This document shows, one piece after another, positions 42,694-51,134 of a DNA stretch of 64,000 nucleotides. The first letter of the stretch is position 1. Each line of letters starts with the position of its first letter. The position numbers and the translations under genes were made by a program. This stretch comes from Cellulomonas gelida (GTDB lineage: Bacteria > Actinomycetota > Actinomycetes > Actinomycetales > Cellulomonadaceae), in NCBI RefSeq assembly GCF_006538725.1, contig NZ_BJLQ01000005.1, positions 93,129 to 157,128 of the forward strand. The letters are read 5' to 3'. The notes beneath the pieces are model-generated. The model was not told where the DNA came from and did not search any database. It worked only from the letters and a program-made list of their open reading frames with translations.

Positions 42694-43860
42694 TCAGAGT
42701 GTCTCACCGCGCAGCAGCGCAGCCGCGGCGAGCGCGCGGGCGCGCACCTCGTCGAGGTCGTCGCCGCTGACGTTGACGTGCCCGAGCTTGCGGCCCGGTC
42801 GCACGTCCTTGCCGTACAGCTGCACCTTGGCGCCGGGGTCGAGCGCCGCGACGCGCGGCAGCGCGTGCGTCAGGTCCTCGAGCGTGCTGCCGAGGACGTT
42901 CGCCATGACCGTCCAGCGGGCGCGCGGCGCCGGGTCGCCGAGCGGCAGGTCCAGGACCGCGCGCAGGTGCTGCTCGAACTGGCTCGTGACCGCGCCGTCG
43001 ATCGTCCAGTGGCCCGAGTTGTGCGGACGCATCGCGAGCTCGTTGACGAGCACGCGCGGCGGCTCACCCGCCGCGCCGGGCACCTCGAACAGCTCGACCG
43101 CGAGCACGCCGACGACGCCCAGCCCCTCGGCGACGCGCACCGCGACCGCGAGCGCCTCGTCGCGCGTCGCGTCCGCGAGGTCGGGCGCGGGCGCGACGAC
43201 CTCGGCGCACACCCCGTCGCGCTGCACGGACTCGACCACCGGCCACGTGCGCACCTCGCCCGAGGGGCGGCGCGCGACGAGCACGGCGAGCTCACGTGTG
43301 TAGGGGACCTTCTCCTCGACGAGGACCGGGACGCCGCCCGGCCGCGCGGCCGCGGCGAGCCAGTCGTCGGCCGCGTCCGGTGACGCCACGACGCGCACGC
43401 CCTTGCCGTCGTACCCGCCCCGCGCGGTCTTGACCACGGCCGTGCCGTCGGGCTGGTCGGCCAGGAACGCCGCGAGGTCGTCGCGCTCGGTCACGGGCGC
43501 CCAGCGCGGGCACGGCACGCCGAGTGCGGTCAGCCGCCGTCGCATGACGATCTTGTCCTGCGCGTGCACGAGCGCCGCGGCGTCGGGGCGCACGGCCACG
43601 CCCGCGGCGGCGAGCCGGTCCAGGAGCGCGTTCGGGACGTGCTCGTGCTCGAACGTCAGCGCGTCGGCGCCCTCGGCGATCGCCGAGATCGCGGCCTCGT
43701 CGGACGCCTGCCCCACGGGGGCGTCCACGACGACCTGTGCCGCGGACCCCGTGGGGCTCTCGACGAGCACGCGCAGGTGGATCCCCAGGGCGGTCGCCGC
43801 AGGCACCATCATGCGGGCGAGCTGCCCGCCTCCGACCACGGCCACCACAGGTGCGTTCAC
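42694..43860 (-). CDS. purK: N5-carboxyaminoimidazole ribonucleotide synthase PurK
   Basis: 388 aa, ATP-grasp ligase that makes N5-CAIR from AIR, bicarbonate and [21 protein letters not shown] is the N-terminal signature, [15 protein letters not shown] the ATP-grasp loop, and [19 protein letters not shown] the metal/product region. GTG 43860 lies 8 nt after a TAGGGT box, so it is read almost leaderless. Precedes purE and is divergent from the GtrA-family gene. Confidence 0.96.
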   Translation of the reverse strand: MNAPVVAVVGGGQLARMMVPAATALGIHLRVLVESPTGSAAQVVVDAPVGQASDEAAISAIAEGADALTFEHEHVPNALLDRLAAAGVAVRPDAAALVHAQDKIVMRRRLTALGVPCPRWAPVTERDDLAAFLADQPDGTAVVKTARGGYDGKGVRVVASPDAADDWLAAAARPGGVPVLVEEKVPYTRELAVLVARRPSGEVRTWPVVESVQRDGVCAEVVAPAPDLADATRDEALAVAVRVAEGLGVVGVLAVELFEVPGAAGEPPRVLVNELAMRPHNSGHWTIDGAVTSQFEQHLRAVLDLPLGDPAPRARWTVMANVLGSTLEDLTHALPRVAALDPGAKVQLYGKDVRPGRKLGHVNVSGDDLDEVRARALAAAALLRGETL

Positions 43861-43868
43861 GGGCGCCC

Positions 43869-43874
43869 ACCCTA
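43869..43874 (-). promoter_or_regulatory. -10 box for purK-purE
   Basis: TAGGGT on the minus strand, 8 nt before GTG 43860. Confidence 0.5.
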
Positions 43875-43921
43875 ACCGAGTAGCCAGGACCTCCTGCGGC
43901 CCGTCCGCGGGAGACGCGGGC

Positions 43922-43927
43922 TATCCT
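43922..43927 (+). promoter_or_regulatory. -10 box for GtrA-family gene (leaderless)
   Basis: TATCCT, then 7 nt, then GTG 43935. Confidence 0.55.
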
Positions 43928-43934
43928 CGCAAAC

Positions 43935-44528
43935 GTGACGACGGCTGTGCTGACCCGCCTGCTGGGTCCCGACCACCGGGCCCGCCTGGCCGAGCTGGCG
44001 CGCTTCCTGTCCGTGGGGGGCGTGGCCTTCGTCGTCGACATGGGCCTGTTCAACCTGCTGCGGTTCGGCCCGGGCGAGCTGCTCGCGGAGAAGCCGATCA
44101 CCGCCAAGGTGGTCTCGACGCTCGTCGCGACGCTGGTCTCGTGGGTCGGGAACCGGCTGTGGACGTTCTCGCAGCACCGCACGCAGCACCGCGGTCGCGA
44201 GCTGCTGCTGTTCGTGGTCGTCAACGGCCTCGGGCTCGCGGTGGGCGCCGCTCCCCTGGCGTTCTCGCAGTACGTGCTGCACCTCGACGGCCCGGTGCCT
44301 GACAACATCGCGAACCTCGTCGGCATCGCGCTCGGCACGGCCCTGCGGTACGTGGGCTACAAACGCTGGGTGTTCACGGGCGAGCAGGACGAGGTCGCCT
44401 CGCCCGACGAGCGCGCGGCCGACGAGGCCGCGGTGGCGCTCGCCGTGCAGCCGGTCGTGCCGTTCGGTGCGGTGGTCGCGGCCGACGAGCTGCACGAGCA
44501 GCACCAGCACGAGCACGAGAGCCACTGA
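43935..44528 (+). CDS. GtrA-family membrane protein
   Basis: 197 aa. Four membrane helices in the GtrA/DPMS arrangement: FLSVGGVAFVVDMGLFNLL, KVVSTLVATLVSWVGNRLW (with the conserved NRxWTF motif), LLLFVVVNGLGLAVGAAPLA, and NIANLVGIALGTALRYVGYK followed by WVF. GtrA proteins are thought to move polyprenyl-linked sugars across the membrane or to support their transferases, which fits the glycan locus nearby. The cytoplasmic C-terminal tail is acidic and ends in a His/Glu-rich stretch (DELHEQHQHEHESH) that could bind metal. Leaderless GTG start. Confidence 0.88.
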   Translation: MTTAVLTRLLGPDHRARLAELARFLSVGGVAFVVDMGLFNLLRFGPGELLAEKPITAKVVSTLVATLVSWVGNRLWTFSQHRTQHRGRELLLFVVVNGLGLAVGAAPLAFSQYVLHLDGPVPDNIANLVGIALGTALRYVGYKRWVFTGEQDEVASPDERAADEAAVALAVQPVVPFGAVVAADELHEQHQHEHESH

Positions 44529-44549
44529 CGGCTCCGCCGCGGGTGCGGC

Positions 44550-45746
44550 TCAGGGCACCCCGGCCTGGACCACGCGGCCGAACCCGCGACCCGTGAGCAG
44601 CCCGTCCGAGGCCGGCACGAACGCCGCCTGACCGGCCTCGAGCCGCAGCGCGCCGTCCCCCTCACCGCGCAGGTCCGCCGCGCCGTCGAGGCACAGCAGC
44701 ACGCGGGGCCCGCGGCCCGGCAGCCGGACCTCCCCGACCTCGTCCTGCAGCTGCGTGACCGAGAGCTCGAAGTCGTCGACCGGCGCGTAGAACACGTCAG
44801 TCGCCGTGAACACGTGCTCGGGGGCGATGCGGATCGGGGGCGCGGCCACCGTGTCCAGGTTGTCGAGCAGCTCGGGCACGTCCACGTGCTTGGTCGTCAG
44901 GCCGGCGCGCAGCACGTTGTCCGAGTTGGCCATGAGCTCGACCGCGAACCCCTCGAGGTAGGCGTGGACCGCGCCCGCGGGCACGAAGAGCGCCTCGCCC
45001 GGCTGCAGCGTGACCGGGTTCAGCAGCACGGACGTGACGGCACCGGGGTCGCCCGGGTACTGCGCGTTCAGGCGGATCACCGTGCGGTCGGTGCGCGGGG
45101 ACGGCGAACCCGCGTCGAGGCGACGCTGGCACGCGCGTGCGAGCGCCGCGACCTCGTCGGGGTGCGGCCGCGTCGCGGGCGCGAGGAGCCACTCGAACGC
45201 CGCCCGGACGCCCTCGGGCGACGGGTCACGCGTCAGGAGCTTCTGGAGCTGCTCGGCGAGCGACGACTCGAGGCCGACGAGGAGCTCGGCCGCACGCCGC
45301 GGCGCACGGAAGCCGACCATCGCATCGAGCTGCGACAGCGCGAACACGAGCTCGGGCTTGTGGTTGGCGTCGCGGTAGCTGCGCTCGGGGGCGTCGAGCG
45401 CCACCCCGGCGCGGACCTCGCGCTCGAACCCGGCCCTGGCCCGCGCGCGCGAGGGGTGCACCTGCAGCGAGAGCGGCGAGGCCGCGGCGATGAGCTTGAG
45501 CAGGTAGGGCAGCTCGCGGCCGAACCGCGCGACGACGTCGTCGCCGAGCACGGCGCGGGGGTCCTGGCTCACGAAGGCGTCCAGCGTCGGTGCGCTCGCC
45601 CCCGTCAGTCGCGCGGGCGCCAGGGGGTGCGCGCCGAACCAGGCCTCGGACACCGGGCGGTCGTCGGCGGGCAGCCCGAGCAGACCGGGGATCGCGTCCG
45701 TCGAGCCCCAGGCGTAGTGCTGGAGTGCGGGTTCGAGGCGGTACAT
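44550..45746 (-). CDS. manA: Mannose-6-phosphate isomerase, class I
   Basis: 398 aa, Zn-dependent interconversion of fructose-6-P and mannose-6-P. YRLEPALQHYAWGSTDAIP is the family N-terminus; Zn ligands sit in SLQVHPSRARA (QxH), DANHKPELVFAL (the Glu) and FVPAGAVHAYLEGFAVEL (His), with the active-site Arg in the NVLRAGLTTKHVDVPELL segment. ATG 45746 is preceded by AAGGA at a good distance; a start at 45779 would add an unlikely 11 residues. It could supply mannose-6-P for GDP-mannose and the wall glycans. Confidence 0.95.
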   Translation of the reverse strand: MYRLEPALQHYAWGSTDAIPGLLGLPADDRPVSEAWFGAHPLAPARLTGASAPTLDAFVSQDPRAVLGDDVVARFGRELPYLLKLIAAASPLSLQVHPSRARARAGFEREVRAGVALDAPERSYRDANHKPELVFALSQLDAMVGFRAPRRAAELLVGLESSLAEQLQKLLTRDPSPEGVRAAFEWLLAPATRPHPDEVAALARACQRRLDAGSPSPRTDRTVIRLNAQYPGDPGAVTSVLLNPVTLQPGEALFVPAGAVHAYLEGFAVELMANSDNVLRAGLTTKHVDVPELLDNLDTVAAPPIRIAPEHVFTATDVFYAPVDDFELSVTQLQDEVGEVRLPGRGPRVLLCLDGAADLRGEGDGALRLEAGQAAFVPASDGLLTGRGFGRVVQAGVP

Positions 45747-45821
45747 GCACGTCCTTCCGGGCTCGTCGCGAGCGCCCACAGTACCGAGCGGGCGGGTGCG
45801 GCGGGTGCGGCCCTGAGCGTT

Positions 45822-47147
45822 TCAGCGCCGCCGACGGTCGGGGCGGGAGGACACGACGGCCCCGAGCGGCAGCACCACGTCGGGCCGCAAGGAGGCGGGC
45901 ACGCCGGACAGGAAGAGCGCGAAGACGGCGGGCCGGCGCTGGGCGAGCTCGAGGCGGCCACCGTCGGCGGACGCCAGGTCACGCGCGAGGGCCAGGCCGA
46001 GCCCGGTCCCCTTGCCCGACGTCACGTCCCGCTCGAAGATCCTGCCGGCGAGCTCGTCGGGCACGCCGTCACCCTCGTCGGCCACCTCGACCACGACCGT
46101 GCCGGATGCGCCGCCCGAGCGCGAACGCACGGTCGTCGTGCCCGCGCCGTGCCGCAGCGAGTTCTCGATGAGCGTCGCGAGCACCTGCGCGAGGGCTCCG
46201 GGCGTGGCGAGCACCTGGGTCGTGGGCTCGACCTCGACGACGAGGCGCCGACCGACCGCCTCGAACGTGGCCTCCCACTCCTCCTCCTGCTGGTGCACGA
46301 CCTCGAGCAGCCGCACGGCCTCGGTCGTGCCGCCCTGCGCGCGACGCGAGGACATCAGCAGGTCGTCGACCACGCGCACGAGCCGTTCGACCTGCTCGAG
46401 GCTGATCCGCGCCTCCTCGCGCACCTGCGGGTCGTCGGACGCGAGCATGATCTCCTCGAGCCGCATCGACAGCGCCGTGAGCGGGGTGCGCAGCTGGTGG
46501 GACGCGTCGGAGGCGAACTTGCGCTCGGCCGCGAGGCGGCCCGCCATCCGGTCGGCGCTGCGCGCGAGCTCGGACGCCACGAGGTCGATCTCCTCGACGC
46601 CCGACGGCTCCAGCTGGGGGCGCACCTGGCCGGACCCGAGCTGCTCCGCGGACGCCGCGAGGTACACGAGCGGCGCCGCGAGCCGGTTCGCCTGCCAGAT
46701 GGCCATGGCGATGCCCGCGGCGAACGCGACGACCGCCGCGATCACGACGAGCGCGATCACGCGCGCGCTGAGCCAGAACACCTCCCACCAGGAGACGTAC
46801 AGCACGACCATCGCGCCCTGGTCGGAGACTGCCTCGACCGACTGGCTGCGCCCGTCGACCCGCTGCCCGGCCTGGTAGACCGTGCCGTCGGGCGCGTGCA
46901 CGACGACGGACGCGGGCACCTCACCGTCGGAGCCGTCGGCGAACGGCTCGAACATCTGGTCGTTCAGCTCGATCCCGAGGCCGAGGCGGAAGTCGACCGC
47001 ACGCGCGGCGGACTGCGCCCGGGTCTCGAGCCGCTGCAGCTCGTTCTCGCGCACCAGCTGAGCACCGAGGAACGCGAGCGGGAAGCCGAGCAGGACCACC
47101 GCGACGGTCACCGCCGCGATGGTCGCCTGGAGAACGCGACGACGCAC
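45822..47147 (-). CDS. Sensor histidine kinase (HAMP, HisKA, HATPase)
   Basis: 441 aa. Helix 1 near 8-30 (TIAAVTVAVVLLGFPLAFL), an extracellular sensor loop of ~90 residues, helix 2 (VIALVVIAAVVAFAAGIAMA), HAMP, then the H-box FASDASHQLRTPLTALSMRL (His near 216), N-box ENSLRHGAGT, G1 VADEGDGVPD and G2 GKGTGLGLALARDLA. EnvZ/PhoR class. GTG 47147 starts 13 nt after the response-regulator stop, with AGGGG upstream; they form one operon. The signal is unknown. Confidence 0.9.
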   Translation of the reverse strand: MRRRVLQATIAAVTVAVVLLGFPLAFLGAQLVRENELQRLETRAQSAARAVDFRLGLGIELNDQMFEPFADGSDGEVPASVVVHAPDGTVYQAGQRVDGRSQSVEAVSDQGAMVVLYVSWWEVFWLSARVIALVVIAAVVAFAAGIAMAIWQANRLAAPLVYLAASAEQLGSGQVRPQLEPSGVEEIDLVASELARSADRMAGRLAAERKFASDASHQLRTPLTALSMRLEEIMLASDDPQVREEARISLEQVERLVRVVDDLLMSSRRAQGGTTEAVRLLEVVHQQEEEWEATFEAVGRRLVVEVEPTTQVLATPGALAQVLATLIENSLRHGAGTTTVRSRSGGASGTVVVEVADEGDGVPDELAGRIFERDVTSGKGTGLGLALARDLASADGGRLELAQRRPAVFALFLSGVPASLRPDVVLPLGAVVSSRPDRRRR

Positions 47148-47160
47148 GCGCCGCCGACCC

Positions 47161-47856
47161 CTACAGCCCCGCGGGCACGGGGCCGGTCTCGAACCGGAAG
47201 CCCATGCCGCGCACGGTCGAGATGTAGCGCGGGGCGTTCGCGTCGTCGCCGAGCTTGCGCCGCAGCCACGACACGTGCATGTCGAGCGTCTTGGTCGAGC
47301 CCGTCGGGTCCGAGTCCCACACCTCACGCATGAGGGTCTCGCGTGCGACGACGTTGCCGGCCGAGGCGACGAGCACCCGCAGCAGGTCGAACTCCTTGGC
47401 CGTCAGGTGCAGCTCGCGGTCACCCTGGAACGCGCGGTGCGCCGCGACGTCGACACGCACGTTCTGCGCGTGCAGCTCGTCCTCGTCGCCCGCCTCGACC
47501 GCGGTGCGGCGCAGCAGCGCGCGGACCCGGGCCAGCAGCTCGGCGAGCCGGAACGGCTTGGTGACGTAGTCGTCGGCGCCCGCGTCGAGCCCGACGACCA
47601 GGTCGACCTCGTCCGCGCGGGCGGTCAGCACCAGCACCGGCGTGGTCAGGCCGAGGTTCCGGATGGCGCGGGCGACGTCGAGCCCGTCCATGTCCGGCAG
47701 GCCCAGGTCGAGCACGACGAGATCGGCCGCGGCCGCCCCGTCGATCGCCCCTTGACCGGTACCTTGCACGCTCACGTCATAGCCTTCACGTCCGAGCGCC
47801 CGCGCCAAAGGCTCGGCAATAGCGGGATCGTCTTCCGCCAGAAGCACCTGGGTCAT
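47161..47856 (-). CDS. OmpR/PhoB-family response regulator
   Basis: 231 aa. Receiver domain with acidic pair D9-D10, phosphoacceptor D50 in VVLDLGLPDMDG, Thr in LVLTARADEVD and Lys in VTKPFRLAEL; C-terminal winged helix (REFDLLRVLV-type helix KEFDLLRVLVASAGNVVARE, and KTLDMHVSWLRRKLG recognition helix). ATG 47856 lies 6 nt after TAGCAT, so the mRNA is probably leaderless. Pairs with the kinase directly downstream. Confidence 0.94.
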   Translation of the reverse strand: MTQVLLAEDDPAIAEPLARALGREGYDVSVQGTGQGAIDGAAAADLVVLDLGLPDMDGLDVARAIRNLGLTTPVLVLTARADEVDLVVGLDAGADDYVTKPFRLAELLARVRALLRRTAVEAGDEDELHAQNVRVDVAAHRAFQGDRELHLTAKEFDLLRVLVASAGNVVARETLMREVWDSDPTGSTKTLDMHVSWLRRKLGDDANAPRYISTVRGMGFRFETGPVPAGL

Positions 47857-47862
47857 TCGCCC

Positions 47863-47868
47863 ATGCTA
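47863..47868 (-). promoter_or_regulatory. -10 box for the OmpR-type two-component operon (leaderless)
   Basis: TAGCAT on the minus strand, 6 nt before ATG 47856. Confidence 0.6.
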
Positions 47869-48017
47869 GGTCACGCGCTGGTATCCGCAGCCAGGACTCG
47901 CGCCGCACCGCGGGTGTGAGGTTGCTCCGGCTGGCGTGCCCGGTCCGCGCCCACGGTCGCACGCGCGGGGCGCCCGTGGTCCGACCTGGGGCGCACGACG
48001 CGCCCGCCGCGCCGCCC

Positions 48018-48023
48018 TAGGCT
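48018..48023 (+). promoter_or_regulatory. -10 box for the NarL-type two-component operon (leaderless)
   Basis: TAGGCT, then 6 nt, then ATG 48030; divergent from the OmpR-type operon about 150 bp away. Confidence 0.6.
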
Positions 48024-48029
48024 CGCGGC

Positions 48030-49442
48030 ATGAGCGTCTGGGACCGCCTCGTGCGCTGGGAGGACTCGCACCGGTTCGTCGTGGACGCGACCGGCGCCTT
48101 CCTGCTGTTCTTCGTGCTCGGTCCGCTCACCATGGTCGGGTCCGGGACAACCCTGGGCGAGCCCGCGCTCCTGCTGTGGGCCGCGCTGCTCATCGGCCCG
48201 CTCGCGTGGCGCCGGGTCCGGCCCACGGCCTCGGCCGCCGCCGTGTACGTCGTCGCGCTGGTCCAGCTCGTCACGGTGCCCGGGGTGCTGCCCGCCGACC
48301 TCGCGGTGCTCGTCGCGCTGTACTCGGTCACGGTGCACGGCCCGCGCTGGGCGCACCGCGTCGCGATCGGCGGGGCGCTCTTCGCGAGCGTGGTGCTGCC
48401 GCTGCAGCTCGTGGCCGACTACTACGCGTCCGCGGTCGTCGTGATCTGCATGCTCGTCGCCTCGAGCTCGCTGACCGTGTGGGCCTTCGGCCTCGTGCGG
48501 CGCTCGCGGCGCGAGACGCTCGAGGCGCTCGTCGACCGCGCGGAGCGGCTCGAGAAGGAGCGGGACCAGCAGGCGCAGATCGCCACGTCGGCCGAGCGCG
48601 CGCGCATCGCACGCGAGATGCACGACATCGTCGCGCACTCGCTGTCCGTCGTGATCGCCCAGGCGGACGGCGGACGCTACGCCGCCCAGGTCGACCCACC
48701 GGCCGCGACCCGCGCGCTGGAGACGATCGCCGAGACGGGCCGTGCGGCCCTGACCGACATGCGCCGCCTCCTGGGCGTGCTGCGCACCGAGGACGGGCGG
48801 CTGCGCGCCACCGCGGACGGCCCCGGCGTGCTGCCCGAGCCCGCACCGGCCCAGACCACGCCCCAGCCGGGCGAGGCCGACATCAACCGCCTGGTCGAGC
48901 AGGTCCGGCTCAGCGGCGCGCACGTGTCGCTCGTGCGCCTGGGCGAGCCCCACCCGCTGCCGCCCGGCGTCGGCCTGGCGGTCTACCGCATCACGCAGGA
49001 GTCGCTCACCAACGTGCTCAAGCACGCCGGACCGGCACCGCGCGTGACCGTCGTCGTGCAGTGGCTGCGCGACGCGATCGAGCTGGACGTCGCCGACGAC
49101 GGACGCGGCGCGTCGGCCGGCTCCGACGGACTCGGCCAGGGTCTGCGCGGCATGCACGAGCGGGCCGCGATGTTCGGCGGCGAGGTCACCGCCGGGCCGC
49201 GCAAGGGCGGCGGGTTCCGTGTGCGCGCCCGGCTGCCGTTCCCGACCCGCTCCGGCTACGGTCCGAGCCGTGCGGCCGGCGCGCCCCCACCGATGACGCC
49301 CGCCGCACCCGACGACGAGACGGCGCCCGACGACGAGACCGGACCCGCCGGCGCGAGCACGCCTGCCGGCGGGACCGCGGCCGGCGCAGCGCCCACGACC
49401 ACCTCCACGCCCGACCCGAGCACTCAGGAGCACAGCCGATGA
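48030..49442 (+). CDS. NarL-type sensor histidine kinase (HisKA_3)
   Basis: 470 aa. Four to five membrane helices in the first ~150 residues (FLLFFVLGPLTMVGSG, AVVVICMLVASSSLTVWAFG), a short coiled coil, then the dimerisation/phosphoacceptor motif ERARIAREMHDIVAHSLSVV with His near 198, and a HATPase_c domain (YRITQESLTNVLKHAG; VADDGRGASAGSDGLGQGL). The last ~60 residues are disordered and carry a tandem APDDET repeat. Translationally coupled (ATGA) to the LuxR-type regulator. Confidence 0.92.
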   Translation: MSVWDRLVRWEDSHRFVVDATGAFLLFFVLGPLTMVGSGTTLGEPALLLWAALLIGPLAWRRVRPTASAAAVYVVALVQLVTVPGVLPADLAVLVALYSVTVHGPRWAHRVAIGGALFASVVLPLQLVADYYASAVVVICMLVASSSLTVWAFGLVRRSRRETLEALVDRAERLEKERDQQAQIATSAERARIAREMHDIVAHSLSVVIAQADGGRYAAQVDPPAATRALETIAETGRAALTDMRRLLGVLRTEDGRLRATADGPGVLPEPAPAQTTPQPGEADINRLVEQVRLSGAHVSLVRLGEPHPLPPGVGLAVYRITQESLTNVLKHAGPAPRVTVVVQWLRDAIELDVADDGRGASAGSDGLGQGLRGMHERAAMFGGEVTAGPRKGGGFRVRARLPFPTRSGYGPSRAAGAPPPMTPAAPDDETAPDDETGPAGASTPAGGTAAGAAPTTTSTPDPSTQEHSR

Positions 49443-50194
49443 CCGAGCAGCCGAGCGGCGCCGCCCCGTCGAGCACCGCGGACCACGTCGTCCGGGTCGC
49501 CCTCGTCGACGACCAGCAGCTGGTGCGCGCGGGCTTCCGCATGGTGATCGACTCCCAGCCCGACCTCGAGGTCGTGCTCGAGGCAGGCGACGGCGCCCAG
49601 GCCGTGCGCGCGCTCGAGCCGGCCGCGCTGGCCGCGCTCGGCCGCGTCGACGTGGTCCTGATGGACGTGCGCATGCCGACCATGGACGGCCTCGAGGCGA
49701 CCGCGCAGATCATCGCGCGCGGCACGCCCGAGCACCCCGCCCCGCGCGTGATCGTGCTGACGACGTTCGACCTCGACGAGTACGTGCTCGCGGCCATCCG
49801 GGCGGGCGCGAGCGGCTTCCTGCTCAAGGACGCCCCGCCCGAGGAGATGCTCGCGGCGATCCGCACGGTCCACCACGGCGACGCGGTCATCGCGCCCTCG
49901 TCGACCCGCCGGCTCATCGAGCACCTCGTCACGGCGCTGCCCGAGCCCGAGTCCGAGGACGGCACGCCCAACCCCGCGCAGGCGATGGTCGCCGAGCTCA
50001 CCGAGCGCGAGCGCGAGGTGCTGCTCCTCATGGCCCGCGGCCGGTCGAACACCGAGATCGGCCGCGACCTGTTCGTCGCCGAGGCGACCGTCAAGGCGCA
50101 CGTCGGCCGGATCCTGGCCAAGCTCTCCGCGCGCGACCGGGTCCAGGCCGTCGTCACCGCGTACGAGGCGGGTCTCGTCCGACCGGGCAGCTGA
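49439..50194 (+). CDS. NarL/LuxR-family response regulator
   Basis: 251 aa. Receiver domain with D24-D25, phosphoacceptor D76 in VVLMDVRMPTMDG, VIVLTTFDLDEYV and FLLKDAPPEEML; C-terminal LuxR helix-turn-helix ELTEREREVLLLMARGRSN then TEIGRDLFVAEATVKAHVGR. Partner of the kinase that overlaps it by 4 nt. The next operon is a MacB-like ABC exporter, a common target of such systems in actinobacteria, so it may be the regulated target. Confidence 0.94.
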   Translation: MTEQPSGAAPSSTADHVVRVALVDDQQLVRAGFRMVIDSQPDLEVVLEAGDGAQAVRALEPAALAALGRVDVVLMDVRMPTMDGLEATAQIIARGTPEHPAPRVIVLTTFDLDEYVLAAIRAGASGFLLKDAPPEEMLAAIRTVHHGDAVIAPSSTRRLIEHLVTALPEPESEDGTPNPAQAMVAELTEREREVLLLMARGRSNTEIGRDLFVAEATVKAHVGRILAKLSARDRVQAVVTAYEAGLVRPGS

Positions 50195-50211
50195 CCGGTC
50201 CCCGGGCTGAG

Positions 50212-50239
50212 CGCCCGTCATGCCACGGGATGACGGGCG
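50212..50239. terminator. 10-bp inverted repeat (terminator or regulator site)
   Basis: CGCCCGTCAT at 50212-50221 pairs perfectly with ATGACGGGCG at 50230-50239 around the 8-nt loop GCCACGGG. It follows the response-regulator stop by 17 nt and lies about 50 bp before the -10 box of the ABC operon, so it can be a terminator or a binding site for the LuxR-type regulator. Confidence 0.5.
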
Positions 50240-50288
50240 GCCGGAACGACGAGACCGCGGGCCGACGAGGCGGCGTCGGCGCTCTTCC

Positions 50289-50294
50289 TAGCCT
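50289..50294 (+). promoter_or_regulatory. -10 box for ABC exporter operon
   Basis: TAGCCT; transcription start expected near 50301, then GAGGAG at 50321-50326 and GTG 50331. Confidence 0.45.
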
Positions 50295-50330
50295 GGTCAC
50301 GTACCGATCCCGTCCCACCCGAGGAGCACC

Positions 50331-51134
50331 GTGTCTTCTTCCACGCCCGCAGCCGTTCCCCCCGGCACGCCCGGAGCGGTCCCCGCCTCGTCGGCGCGCG
50401 GCCTGACCAAGACCTATGGGTCGGGGGCCGCTGCGGTCCGCGCGCTCGACGGTGTCGACGTCGACTTCGCCGCGGGGGCCTTCACCGCGATCATGGGCCC
50501 CTCCGGGTCCGGCAAGTCCACCCTCATGCACCTGCTCGCGGGGCTCGACCTCGCGACGTCCGGGTCCGTGCGCCTCGGTGAGACCGAGCTGACCGCCCTC
50601 GACGACGACGCGCTCACGCACCTGCGTCGCGACCGGATCGGGTTCGTCTTCCAGTCGTTCAACCTGCTGCCGATGTTCACCGCGGAGCAGAACATCACGC
50701 TGCCGCTCGAGCTCGCCGGCACGCGGGTCGACCGCGAGTGGCTCGACCTGCTCACCGTGACGCTCGGGCTGACGGGGCGCCTGACGCACCGGCCCAGCGA
50801 GCTGTCGGGCGGCCAGCAGCAGCGCGTCGCGATCGCACGCGCGCTCGTCACCCGCCCCGACGTCGTGTTCGCCGACGAGCCCACGGGCAACCTCGACTCG
50901 CGCTCGGGCGCCGAGGTGCTCTCGTTCCTGCGCCGCTCGGTCCGCGAGCTCGGCCGCACGGTCATCATGGTCACGCACGACCCGACCGCCGCCGCCTACG
51001 CCGACCGCGTCGTGCTGCTCGCGGACGGCCGGATCGCCGGGGACATCGCCGAGCCCACGCCCGAGTCGGTGCTCGCCGGCCTCGAGGCCCTGCGCACGCT
51101 CGAGGCGCCCATCGCCGACGGGGTGAACGCCTGA
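50331..51134 (+). CDS. MacB/LolD-type ABC transporter ATP-binding protein
   Basis: 267 aa. Walker A IMGPSGSGKSTLMHLLAGL, Q-loop FVFQSFNLLPMFTAEQNI, signature ELSGGQQQRVAIARALV, Walker B DVVFADEPTGNLDSRSG, His in MVTHDPTAA. This subgroup drives FtsX-like permeases that export or extract lipids, peptides or antibiotics. GAGGAG sits before the GTG start. TGATG junction (1-nt overlap) couples it to the permease. Confidence 0.94.
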   Translation: MSSSTPAAVPPGTPGAVPASSARGLTKTYGSGAAAVRALDGVDVDFAAGAFTAIMGPSGSGKSTLMHLLAGLDLATSGSVRLGETELTALDDDALTHLRRDRIGFVFQSFNLLPMFTAEQNITLPLELAGTRVDREWLDLLTVTLGLTGRLTHRPSELSGGQQQRVAIARALVTRPDVVFADEPTGNLDSRSGAEVLSFLRRSVRELGRTVIMVTHDPTAAAYADRVVLLADGRIAGDIAEPTPESVLAGLEALRTLEAPIADGVNA

